DNA of 31,000 nt from the NCBI GenBank assembly GCA_016946835.1, contig JACVTC010000040.1, positions 937,501-968,500 on the forward strand. The letters are read 5' to 3'. The translations under genes were made by a program, and so were the position numbers. This DNA comes from Neocallimastix lanati (nom. inval.). Lineage: Eukaryota > Neocallimastigomycota > Neocallimastigomycetes > Neocallimastigales > Neocallimastigaceae. The notes under the pieces are model-generated. The model had not been told where the DNA came from. It ran no database searches and saw only the letters and a program-made list of their open reading frames with translations. The stretch's first letter is position 1. Every line of letters starts with the position of its first letter. Positions 10,585-20,999 of this stretch are shown here, one piece after another.

Positions 10585-11925
10585 CGGCAGCAAACTTGTT
10601 TCATCTTTATTAATTAAATATTTGATAAAATACATGATTTAATTAATATTTGTAAGACTTCACAAGGGCATTATTATACTGAAGTATAATAATTAATTTT
10701 GACTTCGCAATGTTAATCCTAATTTTAAGATACAAAATTATGATCTCCATTGGTTGCGCTAGCCCTGCTGGCCTGTCTTACTGTTTCTTCAGCATTGACG
10801 CTCTTGGTAGTAGTAGTACGATTCGATTTGAACCTATTGAACAAAGGCCATTAATGGCCAATAGCAATAGGTATAATCAATTGAAGAAGTGCCGCAGTAA
10901 CCACCAAGAACGGAGTATCAGAATAAGCACCTGATTTCATCTGGCACTTAAATAGATCCTTCCATTCCCTTGTACTGTTATTAATACTTCGACCTCTAAG
11001 AAGGAAATTAAACACTTTCTCACACACACTAGAATCAACATACACATTATTTTCAATACTATTACTAACATTACTAATAATACTATTACTAATATTACTA
11101 AAACTATTATTATTATTACTATTATTACTATTATTACTATTACTATTATTACTATTACTATTATTACTATTATTAGTATTATTATTATTATTATTACTGT
11201 TGCTGTAATCATTATTACTATTAACAATATCATTTGTTAGGTTGCCACGATAAAAATCATTATATAAAAATAAAATTTTATCATTAACTTTACTACGAAT
11301 ATGATTGAAAAATGGACAATCAATTAACCAATGACTTATCCATTGTTTATTACTTTTACAACAGGGACAAAAATTAGGATACATATGATCTATTATTTTG
11401 TAGCTTTAGCAATTCTAGCATCTAATCTATATCCGCTTCGTGCTCTCAATAGCCAATAGAAACCATATGAAAGATCAGGATATTCATAACAAAGTTTTAT
11501 AAAATTTGATGTTTCTTCGAATTTATTTTTGTCATAAAATTCAGCTTCAATAGAATTGATTTTTATATCTTTATTCCAATAAAAATCCTTGATTTTATTA
11601 TCGTTATTACCTCTTTTCTCTAGTTTACGTTTAAGAGTTCTACTTTCTTTTGTCCATGTATATTTTCTAGATTTTGGAATATTATTAACTAAATAGGAAA
11701 TAATACAATTTGAGTCTTTCCATTTATCAAAACATTTGACTTGAGACAAAGCACACTTAGCTGACAATGGAGGAATATTTAAATCTTTTGAAATAGAATA
11801 TACATTAATAAAAGATTTGGCTTTTTGTAAACCTGCAACCCATCTTAATCCTTTATTAATTAATTTCTGAGTATTATTTGTTCTCGCTTTATCTGAACCA
11901 AGTAATAGTGCAAAGTAAGATTTTT
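10552..11925 (-). mobile_element. LINE copy 3: 5'-truncated antisense insertion into copy 4
   Basis: On the minus strand the element begins inside the RT thumb region at 11925 and runs to AATAAA (10606-10611), a short 3' end and a 26-base poly(A) tail (10557-10582 as T). A 12-bp direct repeat flanks it. 5' truncation, an A-tail and a target-site duplication are the classic outcome of target-primed reverse transcription. Its terminus (GCTGCCGTT before the tail) lacks the GGAAG/CTTCC hairpin of copies 1 and 2, so it is probably a different subfamily. Confidence 0.9.
10725..11925 (-). pseudogene. C-terminal third of a LINE polyprotein with zinc finger and poly-Asn insert (copy 3)
   Basis: From 11925 the minus strand reads SYFALLLGSDKAR (copy 1: YYSPLLGSNKSR), then ISKDLNIPPLSAKCALSQ, KCFDKWKDSNCIIS and YTWTKESRTLK, all strong matches to copy 1 residues about 1000-1100. 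A frameshift in an A-run near 11395 separates this from the finger part, which reads CPCCKSNKQWISHWLIDC at about 11315-11370 (Cys, Cys, His and Cys kept). An Asn/Ser tract of about 40 residues follows (11100-11230), encoded by triplet repeats. The frame has a stop at 10851-10853 but continues in phase with PLFN and TKSVNAEE, matching LLFD and TKSVDV of copy 1, to a stop at 10725-10727. It is broken by one frameshift, one internal stop and the 5' truncation. Confidence 0.88.
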
Positions 11926-11937
11926 TAGATTAACAAT
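11926..11937. repeat. Target-site duplication, right copy (LINE copy 3)
   Basis: TAGATTAACAAT, identical to 10540-10551. Homology to the LINE protein stops exactly here when the minus strand is read upstream, which supports this as the 5' junction. Confidence 0.88.
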
Positions 11938-12486
11938 TCATTTCATTCCATTTTATTGTTGATGATGAGCATTCTTTTATTAATATTTTTTTTATGAATA
12001 TTTTATATTTTTATTAATATTTTTTTTTCTTTTTCTTCTCTGATTGTTCAAAAGAAATTCTTAGAACAGCGAACATTCTTGATGATAAAAACGAAAAATT
12101 TTGTTATGATCATATTAAATTTTTAGGTACGGTCTCCTTTATCGGTATCGGTGGAAATCCAATAGATGAAATCTTAAAAGATTTGGTTAATAGGGGGGAA
12201 AGAAGCCGTTTTATTAATAAAAATTTTTCAATCACCTTTCCAGAGAGAGAGTCTTAACACCTAATCTTAAGATCAATTTGTAATACCATTTAGACCTACC
12301 GTTGACCGTTGTCAAGAGCATCAACGTCGAAACGGTTAAGATAAAGAAGAAATTCTTATTATACAGATTCAAATGATAATTTTTTTTTTTTTTTTTTTAA
12401 TCCACATGGTGTTATCCTTAATGAAATGGGAAGAGTTTAGAGGACATTTCTTCCTCGAAACTCATAATGTAGTTTTTTAATATTAA

Positions 12487-12524
<38 letters not shown>
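11938..12524 (+). pseudogene. LINE copy 4, 3' part (C-terminus and poly(A) tail)
   Basis: A frame without ATG is open from 12018 and becomes protein-like at 12039: SDCSKEILRTANILDD, then YDHIKFLGTVSFIGIGG and EILKDLVNRGERSR, ending with TAA at 12255-12257. Its position and pattern fit the region after the finger in copy 1 (YLFLLGG to HLNELLFKG). A shifted frame near 12311 reads VVKSINVETV, matching TKSVDVV of copy 1 and TKSVNAEE of copy 3. GGGAAGAGTTTAGAGGACAT (12428-12447) parallels 4140-4157 of copy 1. A 35-base poly(A) run (12490-12524) ends it. Removing copy 3 and one target-site duplication makes this collinear with 9410-10539. Confidence 0.65.
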
Positions 12525-12525
<1 letters not shown>

Positions 12526-13332
12526 ATAGGTATTGTTATTTTCATGTTTTTTTTTTTTTTTTTATTAATAAAATTTTATTAAATAAGGTTTATTCCTAGA
12601 AGTCCAAAAATAAAATAAAATAAAAAAAAAAAAAAAAAAAAAAAAAAAGCGATTGTTATACTATTGAAATATGTTAAATATCAAAGTTGTATGCTTAATT
12701 ATATTGTACATTATGCTGTATTATTTACCATTCTACTGATATATGTTAAATATAACAGTTATGTGTTTAATTACATTGTACATAATACTATATTATTAAT
12801 ATTTTTTATTTGATAGTATAATTCAGCATAACGTTAAATGTTACTAATAATGCTTGACTATTATAGAAAAATGATTATAAATAACATGTAATGACATATT
12901 CTTTAATGAATAAGTCTTTCTTAATGTAAAAACAATAATATAAATAAATAAACACATAATAAAAAATAAATATCATTTCTGATAAAGTGTTATATTTAGC
13001 AAATTATATATAGAAAAAAAAAAATCAATTATTATATTATTGAAATATATATATATATAAATCCACAATTGTTTTACTATAGAAATATATATAAAAAACA
13101 AAAAAAAATAGGAAAAAAATGGAAAAGAATATTGGAAAAAATTATATTAATAATAACAATAAATAATTATTATTAATTATAATAAATAATAAATAATAAA
13201 TAAATAATAAATAATATATAAATAATAAATAAATAATAATGTATAATAATAATAGTAATAATAATAATTAGCAATAAATGGCCAACAATAATGAAAATAA
13301 ATTTATATTATTTTATTAATTATTTCCATCAT
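12525..13332. other. AT-rich non-coding DNA with a diverged 80-bp duplication
   Basis: No gene is seen. A tailed segment at 12555-12648 (ATTAAATAAGG, TTCCTAGAAG, then A-rich) could be a further worn LINE 3' end. At about 12670-12735 and 12740-12805 two diverged copies share ATGTTAAATAT, TTAATTA and ATTGTACAT. The remainder to 13320 is AT microsatellite (TAA, TA and AAT runs). Confidence 0.5.
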
Positions 13333-14307
13333 TTAGAAGTCTCGTTTTTGTTCAGATCGCCAGTAGACTCCTAAATATGATTGTAATTCAAATACCATCA
13401 ATTCTATCTACATTCTGTAAAATACCCGTTAATTCTATATAATTCTTCTTACATTTCTTGAAGTCATATTGTCCATATATACTTATATATATATATAATC
13501 GATATTCCATAATTTCAAAGCTGACTTTTTCTCCAGCGTCACTATATATCCTTCATTAAAAAATCAATCTGAGGTTAGAGTATGCCACATCTGGGCATGT
13601 CCTCTAATGTAAATACCATTTTTAAAAACAAAATTCTAATCCATCAACGATGATGATAAAATTTAATGAGGAATCTTGAATACCCCTCTTAATATTTCGT
13701 ATACTTCCTGCTTTATCCAGAATGTAGAGGGGCTTCATTAAATTGGCATAGTTTATCAAATTAAATTTAATTGATATTTAATTATATTATATTTTTCATC
13801 TTTGTCGAAACGGTAGTGGAAGCTAGTATATATATTGGTTCCAGTTAATCCTACACCAAAACGGAAGTGTGCTTCCTTCACTAAGGAATTTCCTTCTTCA
13901 GTAAACTAGTAATATTACAATCCTTTGAGGGATCTATATTATTATTAATAATATCGGATGGAAGCGGATGAGGCTTTGGTGGCATATCTTCGATGGGTCA
14001 TGTACTTCTTTAACCAAGACGACATCATTCCCCATTATTCTCTTGACCTCACCACAAATCATAAAAAAAGAACCACCTTGGTTTTTTTTTTTTAAAAAAA
14101 AAAAAAAAAAAGGGAATTTTACAATGATGGTTAGATCAATATTTTTTCTTAATAACTGTCCAACTTTTTATGTTCGTTATTATTATTACTTTTGATTTGT
14201 ATCATTAGTATTAGTGTTTGGTTCGATATTACGCTGAAAAATGCGCTGGATAGACCTCCAATCACCCCTAATAAGATGATTAAAATGATGAATCTTCTTT
14301 TTCTTAA
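13333..14307 (-). pseudogene. Decayed gene for an unrecognised membrane-anchored protein
   Basis: I do not recognise the family. On the minus strand from 14307 the frame reads KRRF, then the hydrophobic IILIILLGVIGGLSSAFFSV, a likely signal anchor, then an Asn-rich spacer (stop 14149-14151). After a poly(T)/poly(A) scar (14083-14112) come MICGEVKRIMGNDVVLVKEV from 14062, then EDMPPKPHPLPSD (stop 13881-13883). Then come KEAHFRFGVGLTGTNIYTS (stop 13756-13758), YANLMKPLYILDKAG (stop 13622-13624) and IYIRGHAQMWHTLTSD, where an internal TGA is followed in phase by FFNEGYIVTLEKKSALKLW (stop 13483-13485). The rest is YDFKKCKKNYIELTGI (stop 13388-13390) and YLGVYWRSEQKRDF (stop 13333-13335). Composition is far less AT-biased than the flanks. 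About 325 codons, with at least five frame changes. No GT-AG introns were evident. Existence of an old gene is well supported; its function is unknown. Confidence 0.72.
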
Positions 14308-14640
14308 AAAAAAAAAAAAAGAATTTTTTTCTTTCTTTTTATTCTTTTATTTAATTTTATTTTTATTTTTGGTTTTTTGCTTTTGCTTTGTTTCTGTTTG
14401 GAGGTTAATATTGTTTTTAATAATAGCATATATATATATGATATTATTAAAAGATTTAAAATAATTTAATTATATATATATATATATATAAAGTATTATA
14501 ATTAAATAATAAAAATGTAAAATGTATATTAAAATAAATAAATTTACTATCTTAATCATTTCTATTGGCTCAATGTAATTCCCTGCAATCTTTCTTTTAT
14601 TGTTAAAGTTTTTAATAGATATTAAGGATGGACTTTAAAA
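14308..14640. other. Upstream flank of the decayed gene
   Basis: T-rich and TA-rich DNA. An A-run at 14306-14320 touches the 5' end of the decayed gene, so its true start codon cannot be placed. No promoter motif is distinguishable from the AT background. Confidence 0.45.
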
Positions 14641-14985
14641 TAAAATTATTGTTACCTCTACTTCTAATAATAAACGATCTATTATAATTTTAATGGAGAC
14701 AGTTCTTTTTGTATTATTGATGTAATTTTTCGATCATTAACTTAATCATCCTTTTCTATAAAATATATATATATATATAAATTTATCTTTATGAATAAAT
14801 TATATTAAATAAAATTATTGTTACCTCTACTTCTAATAATAAACGATCTATTATAATTTTAATGGAGACAGTTCTTTTTGTATTATTGATGTAATTTTTC
14901 GATCATTAACTTAATCATCCTTTTCTATAAAATATATATATATATATATATATAAATTTATCTTTATGAATAAATTATATTAAAT
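14641..14985. repeat. Tandem duplication, 169-bp unit
   Basis: TAAAATTATTGTTACCTCTA starts at 14641 and again at 14810, and the copies are nearly identical. They differ mainly in the length of an internal TA run. Parts of the unit (GTTACCTCTACTTC, CTATTATAATTTTAATGGAG) are less AT-pure than the surroundings and could be gene remnant, but no long frame is open. Confidence 0.92.
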
Positions 14986-14988
14986 AAT

Positions 14989-15037
14989 AAACAGAATATA
15001 ATTTATTCATAAATATTATTTATTTTATATTCTGTTT
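14989..15037. repeat. 13-bp inverted repeat flanking a 23-base spacer
   Basis: AAACAGAATATAA (14989-15001) is the exact reverse complement of 15025-15037. It lies directly next to the 169-bp duplication. Confidence 0.85.
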
Positions 15038-15918
15038 AATATATATATATTATATTTATTCTAATTATTATATATTATTTATTCTATTTAAATTATTTAT
15101 TATAAACTTTATTTATATACATATATTTATATTTTTTTTTTATGGTTTAGTTTGCCAATTCCTTCTAATTCTTCTGCAGGAATAAATCAGCTGAACTTTA
15201 CTTACAGCCACACATCGGTAAATGAATTTTCTCAGTGACTTATACCTTGGCATAAAAAAATTTTTACTAAAAATTTTCTTTTTTACTCTAATCATTTAAT
15301 ATTGGATTTTTCCATTCTTTAAAGAACTAAAAAAAAAATAAAAACAAAAATAAAAAATAAAATAAAATGATTTTTAAATATATTAAAAAATATACTCTAA
15401 TATATTACGTATTAATATATACGTATTAATATATAATATATTCATATTATATATTACCAATAATTATATAATATATTTGTATTATATTTCAGAAATTTAG
15501 TATAATATATTAAATAAATTTATTATATATTAGAATATAATATAATAATATATTAGAGTAAACATAATATTTTATATTATTCTTTTTTATTATTATAAAG
15601 TTTTTATTAAAATTTTATAATATAAAATATTAATTATTATATAACTTATCATAAAATGTCTTCCAAAAAAAAAAAAGAGTAAAAATAAAAAAAAAAAATA
15701 AAAATTTAAGAGTAAAAATAAAAAAAAAAAATAAAAATTTAAGAGAAGGTAGAAGTGAATAAGTAAGTCAAGTAAGATAAGTAATCTTGAATATAAACCA
15801 TAAATGTTAAAACAACTAAACAAAAATGTTCAGTACAATTGTAAAACTAATGAAACTAATAAAATTGATATTATATCTGAACTATATAATAATAAATTAC
15901 ATACTTATAAAAAATAAG
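15038..15918. other. AT-rich DNA without recognisable genes
   Basis: A slightly less AT-pure island at 15145-15240 gives no convincing frame. The rest is TA-rich with A-runs, including a short tandem repeat around AAGAGTAAAAATA (15675-15743). A minus-strand open frame at 15593-15823 is poly-Phe/Leu low complexity and is not called. Confidence 0.5.
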
Positions 15919-16340
15919 AAATGTAACCAGTTTGACAAAAGTTGGTTATAAAAAAAAAAAAAAAAGAAATATAAAAAATAAGAAATGTAACCAGTTTGAC
16001 AAAAGTTGGTTATAAAAAAAAAAAAAAAGAAATGTAACTAGTTTGACAAAAGATGGTTAAAAAAAAAATTGGTTATAAAAAAAAAAGAAATATAACTAGT
16101 TTGACAAAATGTGGTTAAAAAAAAAGTTGGTTATAAAAAAAAAAAAAAAAGAAATATAAAAAATAAGAAATGTAACCAGTTTGACAAAAGTTGGTTATAA
16201 AAAAAAAAAAAAGAAATGTAACTAGTTTGACAAAAGATGGTTAAAAAAAAATTGGTTATAAAAAAAAAGAAATATAACTAGTTTGACAAAATGTGGTTAA
16301 AAAAAAAAATGTAACTAGTTTGACAAAAGTTGGTTAAAAA
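15919..16340. repeat. Minisatellite built on TAACCAGTTTGACAAAA
   Basis: About eight units carry GAAATGTAAC(C/T)AGTTTGACAAAA followed by (G/A)TTGGTTAT and an A-run of varying length. Unit length varies from about 36 to 65 bases. The blocks at 15919-16130 and 16155-16300 repeat the same order of unit variants, so a multi-unit block was itself duplicated. Confidence 0.9.
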
Positions 16341-16565
16341 ATTTAATATTATACTTCATAAGTGAATATTATAAATTGTTTTTATAATATTTTATGTTTA
16401 TAAGAACTATAAATAATATTTTATTTTTATTGTATATATTATATCTATATTAAAATTTATTATTTTAACTATTAATATTTTAAGTAATAAATATTTTATT
16501 AATTACTTTAAACATTTATTAACAACTTTTGATTAATCCTGTCATAAAAATTATTTATTATAGTT

Positions 16566-16732
16566 ATAAATAATGGAAATAAGTATTTTATTTAATAAAA
16601 TATTTAATTAAGTTTCAGACTATTAAGTTTAAACAATTCATTTGATAATAAATAATGGAAATAAGTATTTTATTTAAACTGAATAGTCTGAAATTTAATT
16701 AAAGATTTTATTAAACAATTCATTTGATAATG
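16566..16732. repeat. Inverted repeat (31-bp arms) embedded in direct repeats
   Basis: The arms 16603-16633 and 16673-16703 pair at 29 of 31 positions around TTTCAGACTATT/AATAGTCTGAAA, with a 39-base spacer. Two direct repeats interlock with it: TAATGGAAATAAGTATTTTA (16571-16590 and 16654-16673) and AAACAATTCATTTGATAAT (near 16631 and 16713). The pattern suggests a duplication with local inversion. Confidence 0.85.
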
Positions 16733-17037
16733 AAGTGCTTTACATAATAGATATTATGAAATTACTAATTATAAAGATATATTATTATTTTATTAATTAA
16801 AGTTTATTATTAAATAATAATAATAATAATAATAAAAATAGAGAAAAAGGAAACTTCATTTTTAAATAGAAAAAGGAACTTTGAAAAAGGTTAAAATATT
16901 TTTAAATAGAAAAAGAAACTTTCTTAGAAAAAAGGTTAACCTCTCATATTTTATTTCTTAATTATTAATTATATATTATAAATAGAAAAAAGAAACTTTC
17001 CACAAATAAATATTTTAAATAGTTTTTTTTTAAATTT

Positions 17038-17171
17038 AGCTATTTATAATATTCATTTACATATATATTTTTTTATAATCCAATATATTTATAATATTTA
17101 TTTTAGCTATTTATAATATTCATTTACATATATATTTTTTTATAATCCAATATATTTATAATATTTATTTA
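17038..17171. repeat. Tandem duplication, 67-bp unit
   Basis: AGCTATTTATAATATTCATT starts at 17038 and 17105, and the two copies are almost identical. Confidence 0.88.
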
Positions 17172-17515
17172 AATTTATAATTTTTTATATGATCCAATAT
17201 ATTTTTAATGTAATTAAATATTACAAATACTATTTATATGTAATATTTATTTTATGTAATATATATAATTAAATATATTAAATATGTAATCTTAATATTC
17301 TATATTTTATTTTTATATAATTAATATATATAAAGTAAATATATTCAAATAAATTAATAAATTAATTTTTATTATTGGTATTTATAAATATTTTAAATTT
17401 TTATATTAATTTTAACCAATGAAATAAAGAAATTTAAATCACATGGCATTTATTTTTATTTCTAATTATAACTTATGAAATAATTAATAATATTATTAAT
17501 TATTTTATAATTTTT

Positions 17516-17650
17516 TTACTAATTAAAATTTTTAAATATTATTAATTATTTCATAATTTTTTACTAATTAAAATTTTTAAATATTATTAATTATTTCATA
17601 ATTTTTTACTAATTAAAATTTTTAAAATATTATCAATTATCTTATAATTT
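17516..17650. repeat. 45-bp tandem repeat, three units
   Basis: TTACTAATTAAAATTTTTAA starts at 17516, 17561 and 17606. The third unit diverges at its end. Confidence 0.9.
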
Positions 17651-19406
17651 TAAATAGTCATTAACCACTAAATATCATTAATTTATATAAATATTTCTAT
17701 AATTAATTAGATATTAATATATCTAAATATAAATTAATATATAAACTAAATTAATTGAACAATCATGCTCTGATTTATTTTAATTGATTAAATTAAAAAT
17801 TAATAAAAGTATTATTTGTATTGGTGAATAAATAAAAAAACGTGAAGTTACTAATCAATTTTTAATTATAATATTATTATCTACAACTTTAAAGAAAAAA
17901 GGTATATAAGAAGATAAAAATTACGTGTATTAGAAAATTTATGTGAATATAAAAATTGTAAGTTATATTAAAAATTATTAATAATATAATTATAAGAAAT
18001 AATTAATGGTGGTTATTATCAGATAAATAAGAAACTAATTATAAAACTAATTTATATTTTTATTTATTAAAATATAAAGATGTATGTTGATAATAACTTA
18101 ATGTGTAAAAAAATAAATATCAGAATTGTCCTGTATGATTGATAAAACAAAAATCGTGTAAAAAGAAATAAATAATTTAATAAAAATTAATATTATAAAT
18201 ATAGCATTCATATATCTTATAATATAAATAGAAAATTATATAAAAAAATTAAAAAACATAATAAAGAATTTTTAGAAAATTATAGTTTTATTATAATGAT
18301 ATAGTTTTATTTTATTATATATTGTATTATAATTTTTTATTATATTTTATTATATTTTTATGAAATTTTTATATTATAATTTTTATTTTATTATATTTTT
18401 ATATAATTTTTATTTTATAATTATTATTTTATTATATTTTTATATATTATTATTTTGTTATATAATTTTTATTTTATTATATTTCTATTCAATTTTTGTT
18501 ATATAATTTTATAATATTTAATATTTTTATATAATAAATAATTATATATATAATTTAATATAATTTAATATTTTAGTTTAATATATTTTTTATAATATAA
18601 AATAAAATATAATAGTATAAAAATGCATAATTTTTATTTATAATAATAAAATAATAGTTCTATGGTGAATTGTAATAAGGAATAATAAAATGGAATATAA
18701 TAATATTAAAAAAAAAAAATAAAAGTACAAATTAGTAGGAATCTATGCATAGCTGAATCGAACTATTAAAGAACCAGAAAAAAAATAAGAAAATGAAAAA
18801 AAGTATATAAAATAAATACAAATAAATTAGAGAAAAAGAAAAAAAGAAAAAATATAAATTAGAAAAAAAAATAAAAAATTAAGAAGGATTGGATGTCCCT
18901 ATTTTTTTTTTTTTTTTTATTATGATAATATTAAATAGAAAGAAATTTTCTGAATGGCAATAACAAGAAAAAAAAGACGAAATGCATTCATTGGGAAAAG
19001 TAAATATATATATTATTTAATAAAATAAAAGTTATAAATATAAGGATAGATAAGGAATTCTAATAACCCTAGGAAATTGAATGAAGGTTGTGAAATTAAG
19101 ATATTTGTAATGAATGGTGTGAAAATGGTAATAAGAGTTTTCTGAAAACTATTTTTTCGACTACCAAATAATAAAGATGATCTATTCATGAAGTTTGGAA
19201 AAATAAATATTGTGCAAAAATTAATTTTATTGGATGATTATAAATATTATATATATATTATATTTTTATCTTTTACAATTTATAAATAAATTATATAAAT
19301 ATTTTATTATAATATATATTCTATAAATTTAATTTATAATAAAATATTTGATAAATTTATTATAAATATAATTATATAATTTTTTAATAGGTTATAGTAG
19401 TTTCAA

Positions 19407-19409
<3 letters not shown>
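17651..19409. other. Gene-free AT-rich DNA
   Basis: I see nothing coding on either strand, only AT-rich low-complexity sequence, with TA/TTTTA runs at 18290-18600. The slightly richer parts (18120-18160, 18730-18780, 19040-19170) do not hold open frames of useful length. Confidence 0.5.

Positions 19410-19453
<44 letters not shown>
19410..19453. repeat. 44-base T homopolymer
   Basis: The longest mononucleotide run in the window. It adjoins the TTACAAA array that begins at about 19460. If it is a transposon tail it would mark a minus-strand element to its right, but no coding homology was found there. Confidence 0.95.
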
Positions 19454-19455
<2 letters not shown>

Positions 19456-19459
19456 TTAT

Positions 19460-19855
19460 TGAATATATTACAAATAATTTTATTTTATTTTATATGTTTT
19501 ATATTACAAATAATTTTTTTTTATTTTATATATTTTATATTACAAATAATTTTTTTTATTTTATATATTTTATATTACAAATAATTATTTTTTTATTTTA
19601 TATATATTTTTTTTTATTTTATATATTTTATATTACAAAATAATTTTTTTTTTATTTTATATATTTTATATTACAAAATAATTTTATTTTATTTTATATA
19701 TTTTATATTACAAAATAATTTTATTTTATTTTATATATTTTATATTACAAAATAATTTTATTTTATTTTATATATTTTATTTTATTTTATATATTTTATA
19801 TTACAAAATAATTTTATTTTATTTTATATATTTTATATTACAAATAATTTTATTA
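19460..19855. repeat. Tandem array of 36-41 bp units containing ATTACAAA
   Basis: About ten units of ATTACAAA(A)TAATTTT followed by TATTTTATTTTATATATTTTAT. Variation is mostly in T-run length. Confidence 0.88.
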
Positions 19856-19859
19856 TTGT

Positions 19860-20310
19860 TTTTCTCGAAAAAATTAGCATTAAAAAAACACCCTTTGGAT
19901 ATGAAATTAATCTTTTAATAAATAATTTGCCATTAAAATATACACTATGGATTTGAAAATAATTGACCTTTAAAATATTCACAATGGATTTGGAACTAAT
20001 CAACAATTATATATTTAATAAAAGAAAATATTACAGACATCATTTTTATTTTTTTTATACATTATAATTTTTATTTAAATATACATTATAAAAAATAGGT
20101 GTAATATATTATCAATATGAGAGTTTTCATAATTAAACCCAAAATATATCCTATGGACTTGAGAATAGTTATTTGGTTTATAATATATATTCTTTTTGAA
20201 AATATTAAAATTTTGGGTACTTTATCTGTTATTATAATATGTAATAGGATGTCATATCTATTGATAATTTCAGATACTGAATTGGAGGGTATTAACATAT
20301 CAAAATTTGT
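19860..20310. repeat. Degenerate repeats around CTATGGATTTGAAA
   Basis: Related segments occur near 19890 (CCTTTGGATATGAAATTAAT), 19946 (CTATGGATTTGAAAATAAT), 19980 (ACAATGGATTTGGAACTAAT) and 20150 (CTATGGACTTGAGAATAGTT). Short overlapping open frames at 20086-20314 on both strands lack any recognisable domain, so I treat them as chance. Confidence 0.55.
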
Positions 20311-20620
20311 GTAGTTTCTACGGAATTGGAAGGTATTTTATCAATAAATGCATTTGGTAATTGGCACTTTATATATAGGATACCATATTTATCCGATTTC
20401 TACCGAATTCAAATGAATTTTCTTTTTGAATCTAGATATTTGTTTTTTGGGATTCTTCGTTTGTGTAATAACAATTGAATTGGGTACAGAACAGTGTTTA
20501 ATTTAACAGTAATATAATGTATATAGTATTTGATTTTTAGATACTTTCTTTATCTGTATTATTATAGATGCTTTCTTTATCTGTATTATTATAAAAAGTA
20601 CTGGTGTCTTCGTTTTTGGG

Positions 20621-20718
20621 TATATTATGATTTATATTATAGGATAACGAATTTATTAGGTTACTGCGGTATATTATGATTTATATTATAGGATAACGAA
20701 TTTATTAGGTTACTGCGG
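20621..20718. repeat. Perfect 49-bp tandem duplication
   Basis: Positions 20621-20669 and 20670-20718 are identical. They contain ATAGGATAACGAATTTATTA and GGTTACTGCGG, unusually GC-containing for this area. Confidence 0.95.
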
Positions 20719-20999
20719 AATAGGATAACGTACTGAATTGGAAAGTATTATCTTTATGATAATAGTATTTGTTTTTTTGTAATTTTATCTATCTATATTA
20801 TTATAACATGTAAATTGCTTCAAAAGGACTCTATCTCACAGCTCCTTCTCAGGAGGATCCAACATAGGTGATATAAATCATAACCCCGACAAAAGAGGAA
20901 CTAATATAGGATATAGGACAACAATTTTTTTTTTCTTTTTTATTTTATTTTGGTTGAAGGTATATTAAGTTATTTCCATTTTAGGGAATTATATTTATA

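Noticed and set aside
10815-10840. GGTTCAAATCGAATC on the minus strand, like a tRNA B box
   Set aside because: No cloverleaf or A box is present, and the bases lie in the C-terminal coding part of LINE copy 3.
12018-12257. A stand-alone small gene
   Set aside because: It has no ATG, and its position, C-terminal motif and poly(A) tail fit the 3' part of LINE copy 4 better.
13805-13818. GTCGAAACGGT shared with LINE copy 4 (12326)
   Set aside because: In the decayed gene it encodes YRFD within readable protein; an 11-base match with no flanking similarity.
13863-13876. GGAAGTGTGCTTCC, resembling the LINE 3' hairpin
   Set aside because: It falls inside the decayed gene, where the minus strand encodes KEAHF. 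There is no AATAAA or A-tail, so the likeness is probably chance.
13968-14464. Two plus-strand open frames (13968-14195, 14192-14464), the second with hydrophobic stretches
   Set aside because: The minus strand over the same bases reads as collinear protein with an N-terminal anchor and continues to a C-terminus. The plus frames are interrupted by homopolymers and end in poly-Phe and TA sequence.
20086-20314. Overlapping small open frames on both strands
   Set aside because: Both are low-complexity, without domains, inside degenerate repeats. Neither has better codon content than the other.
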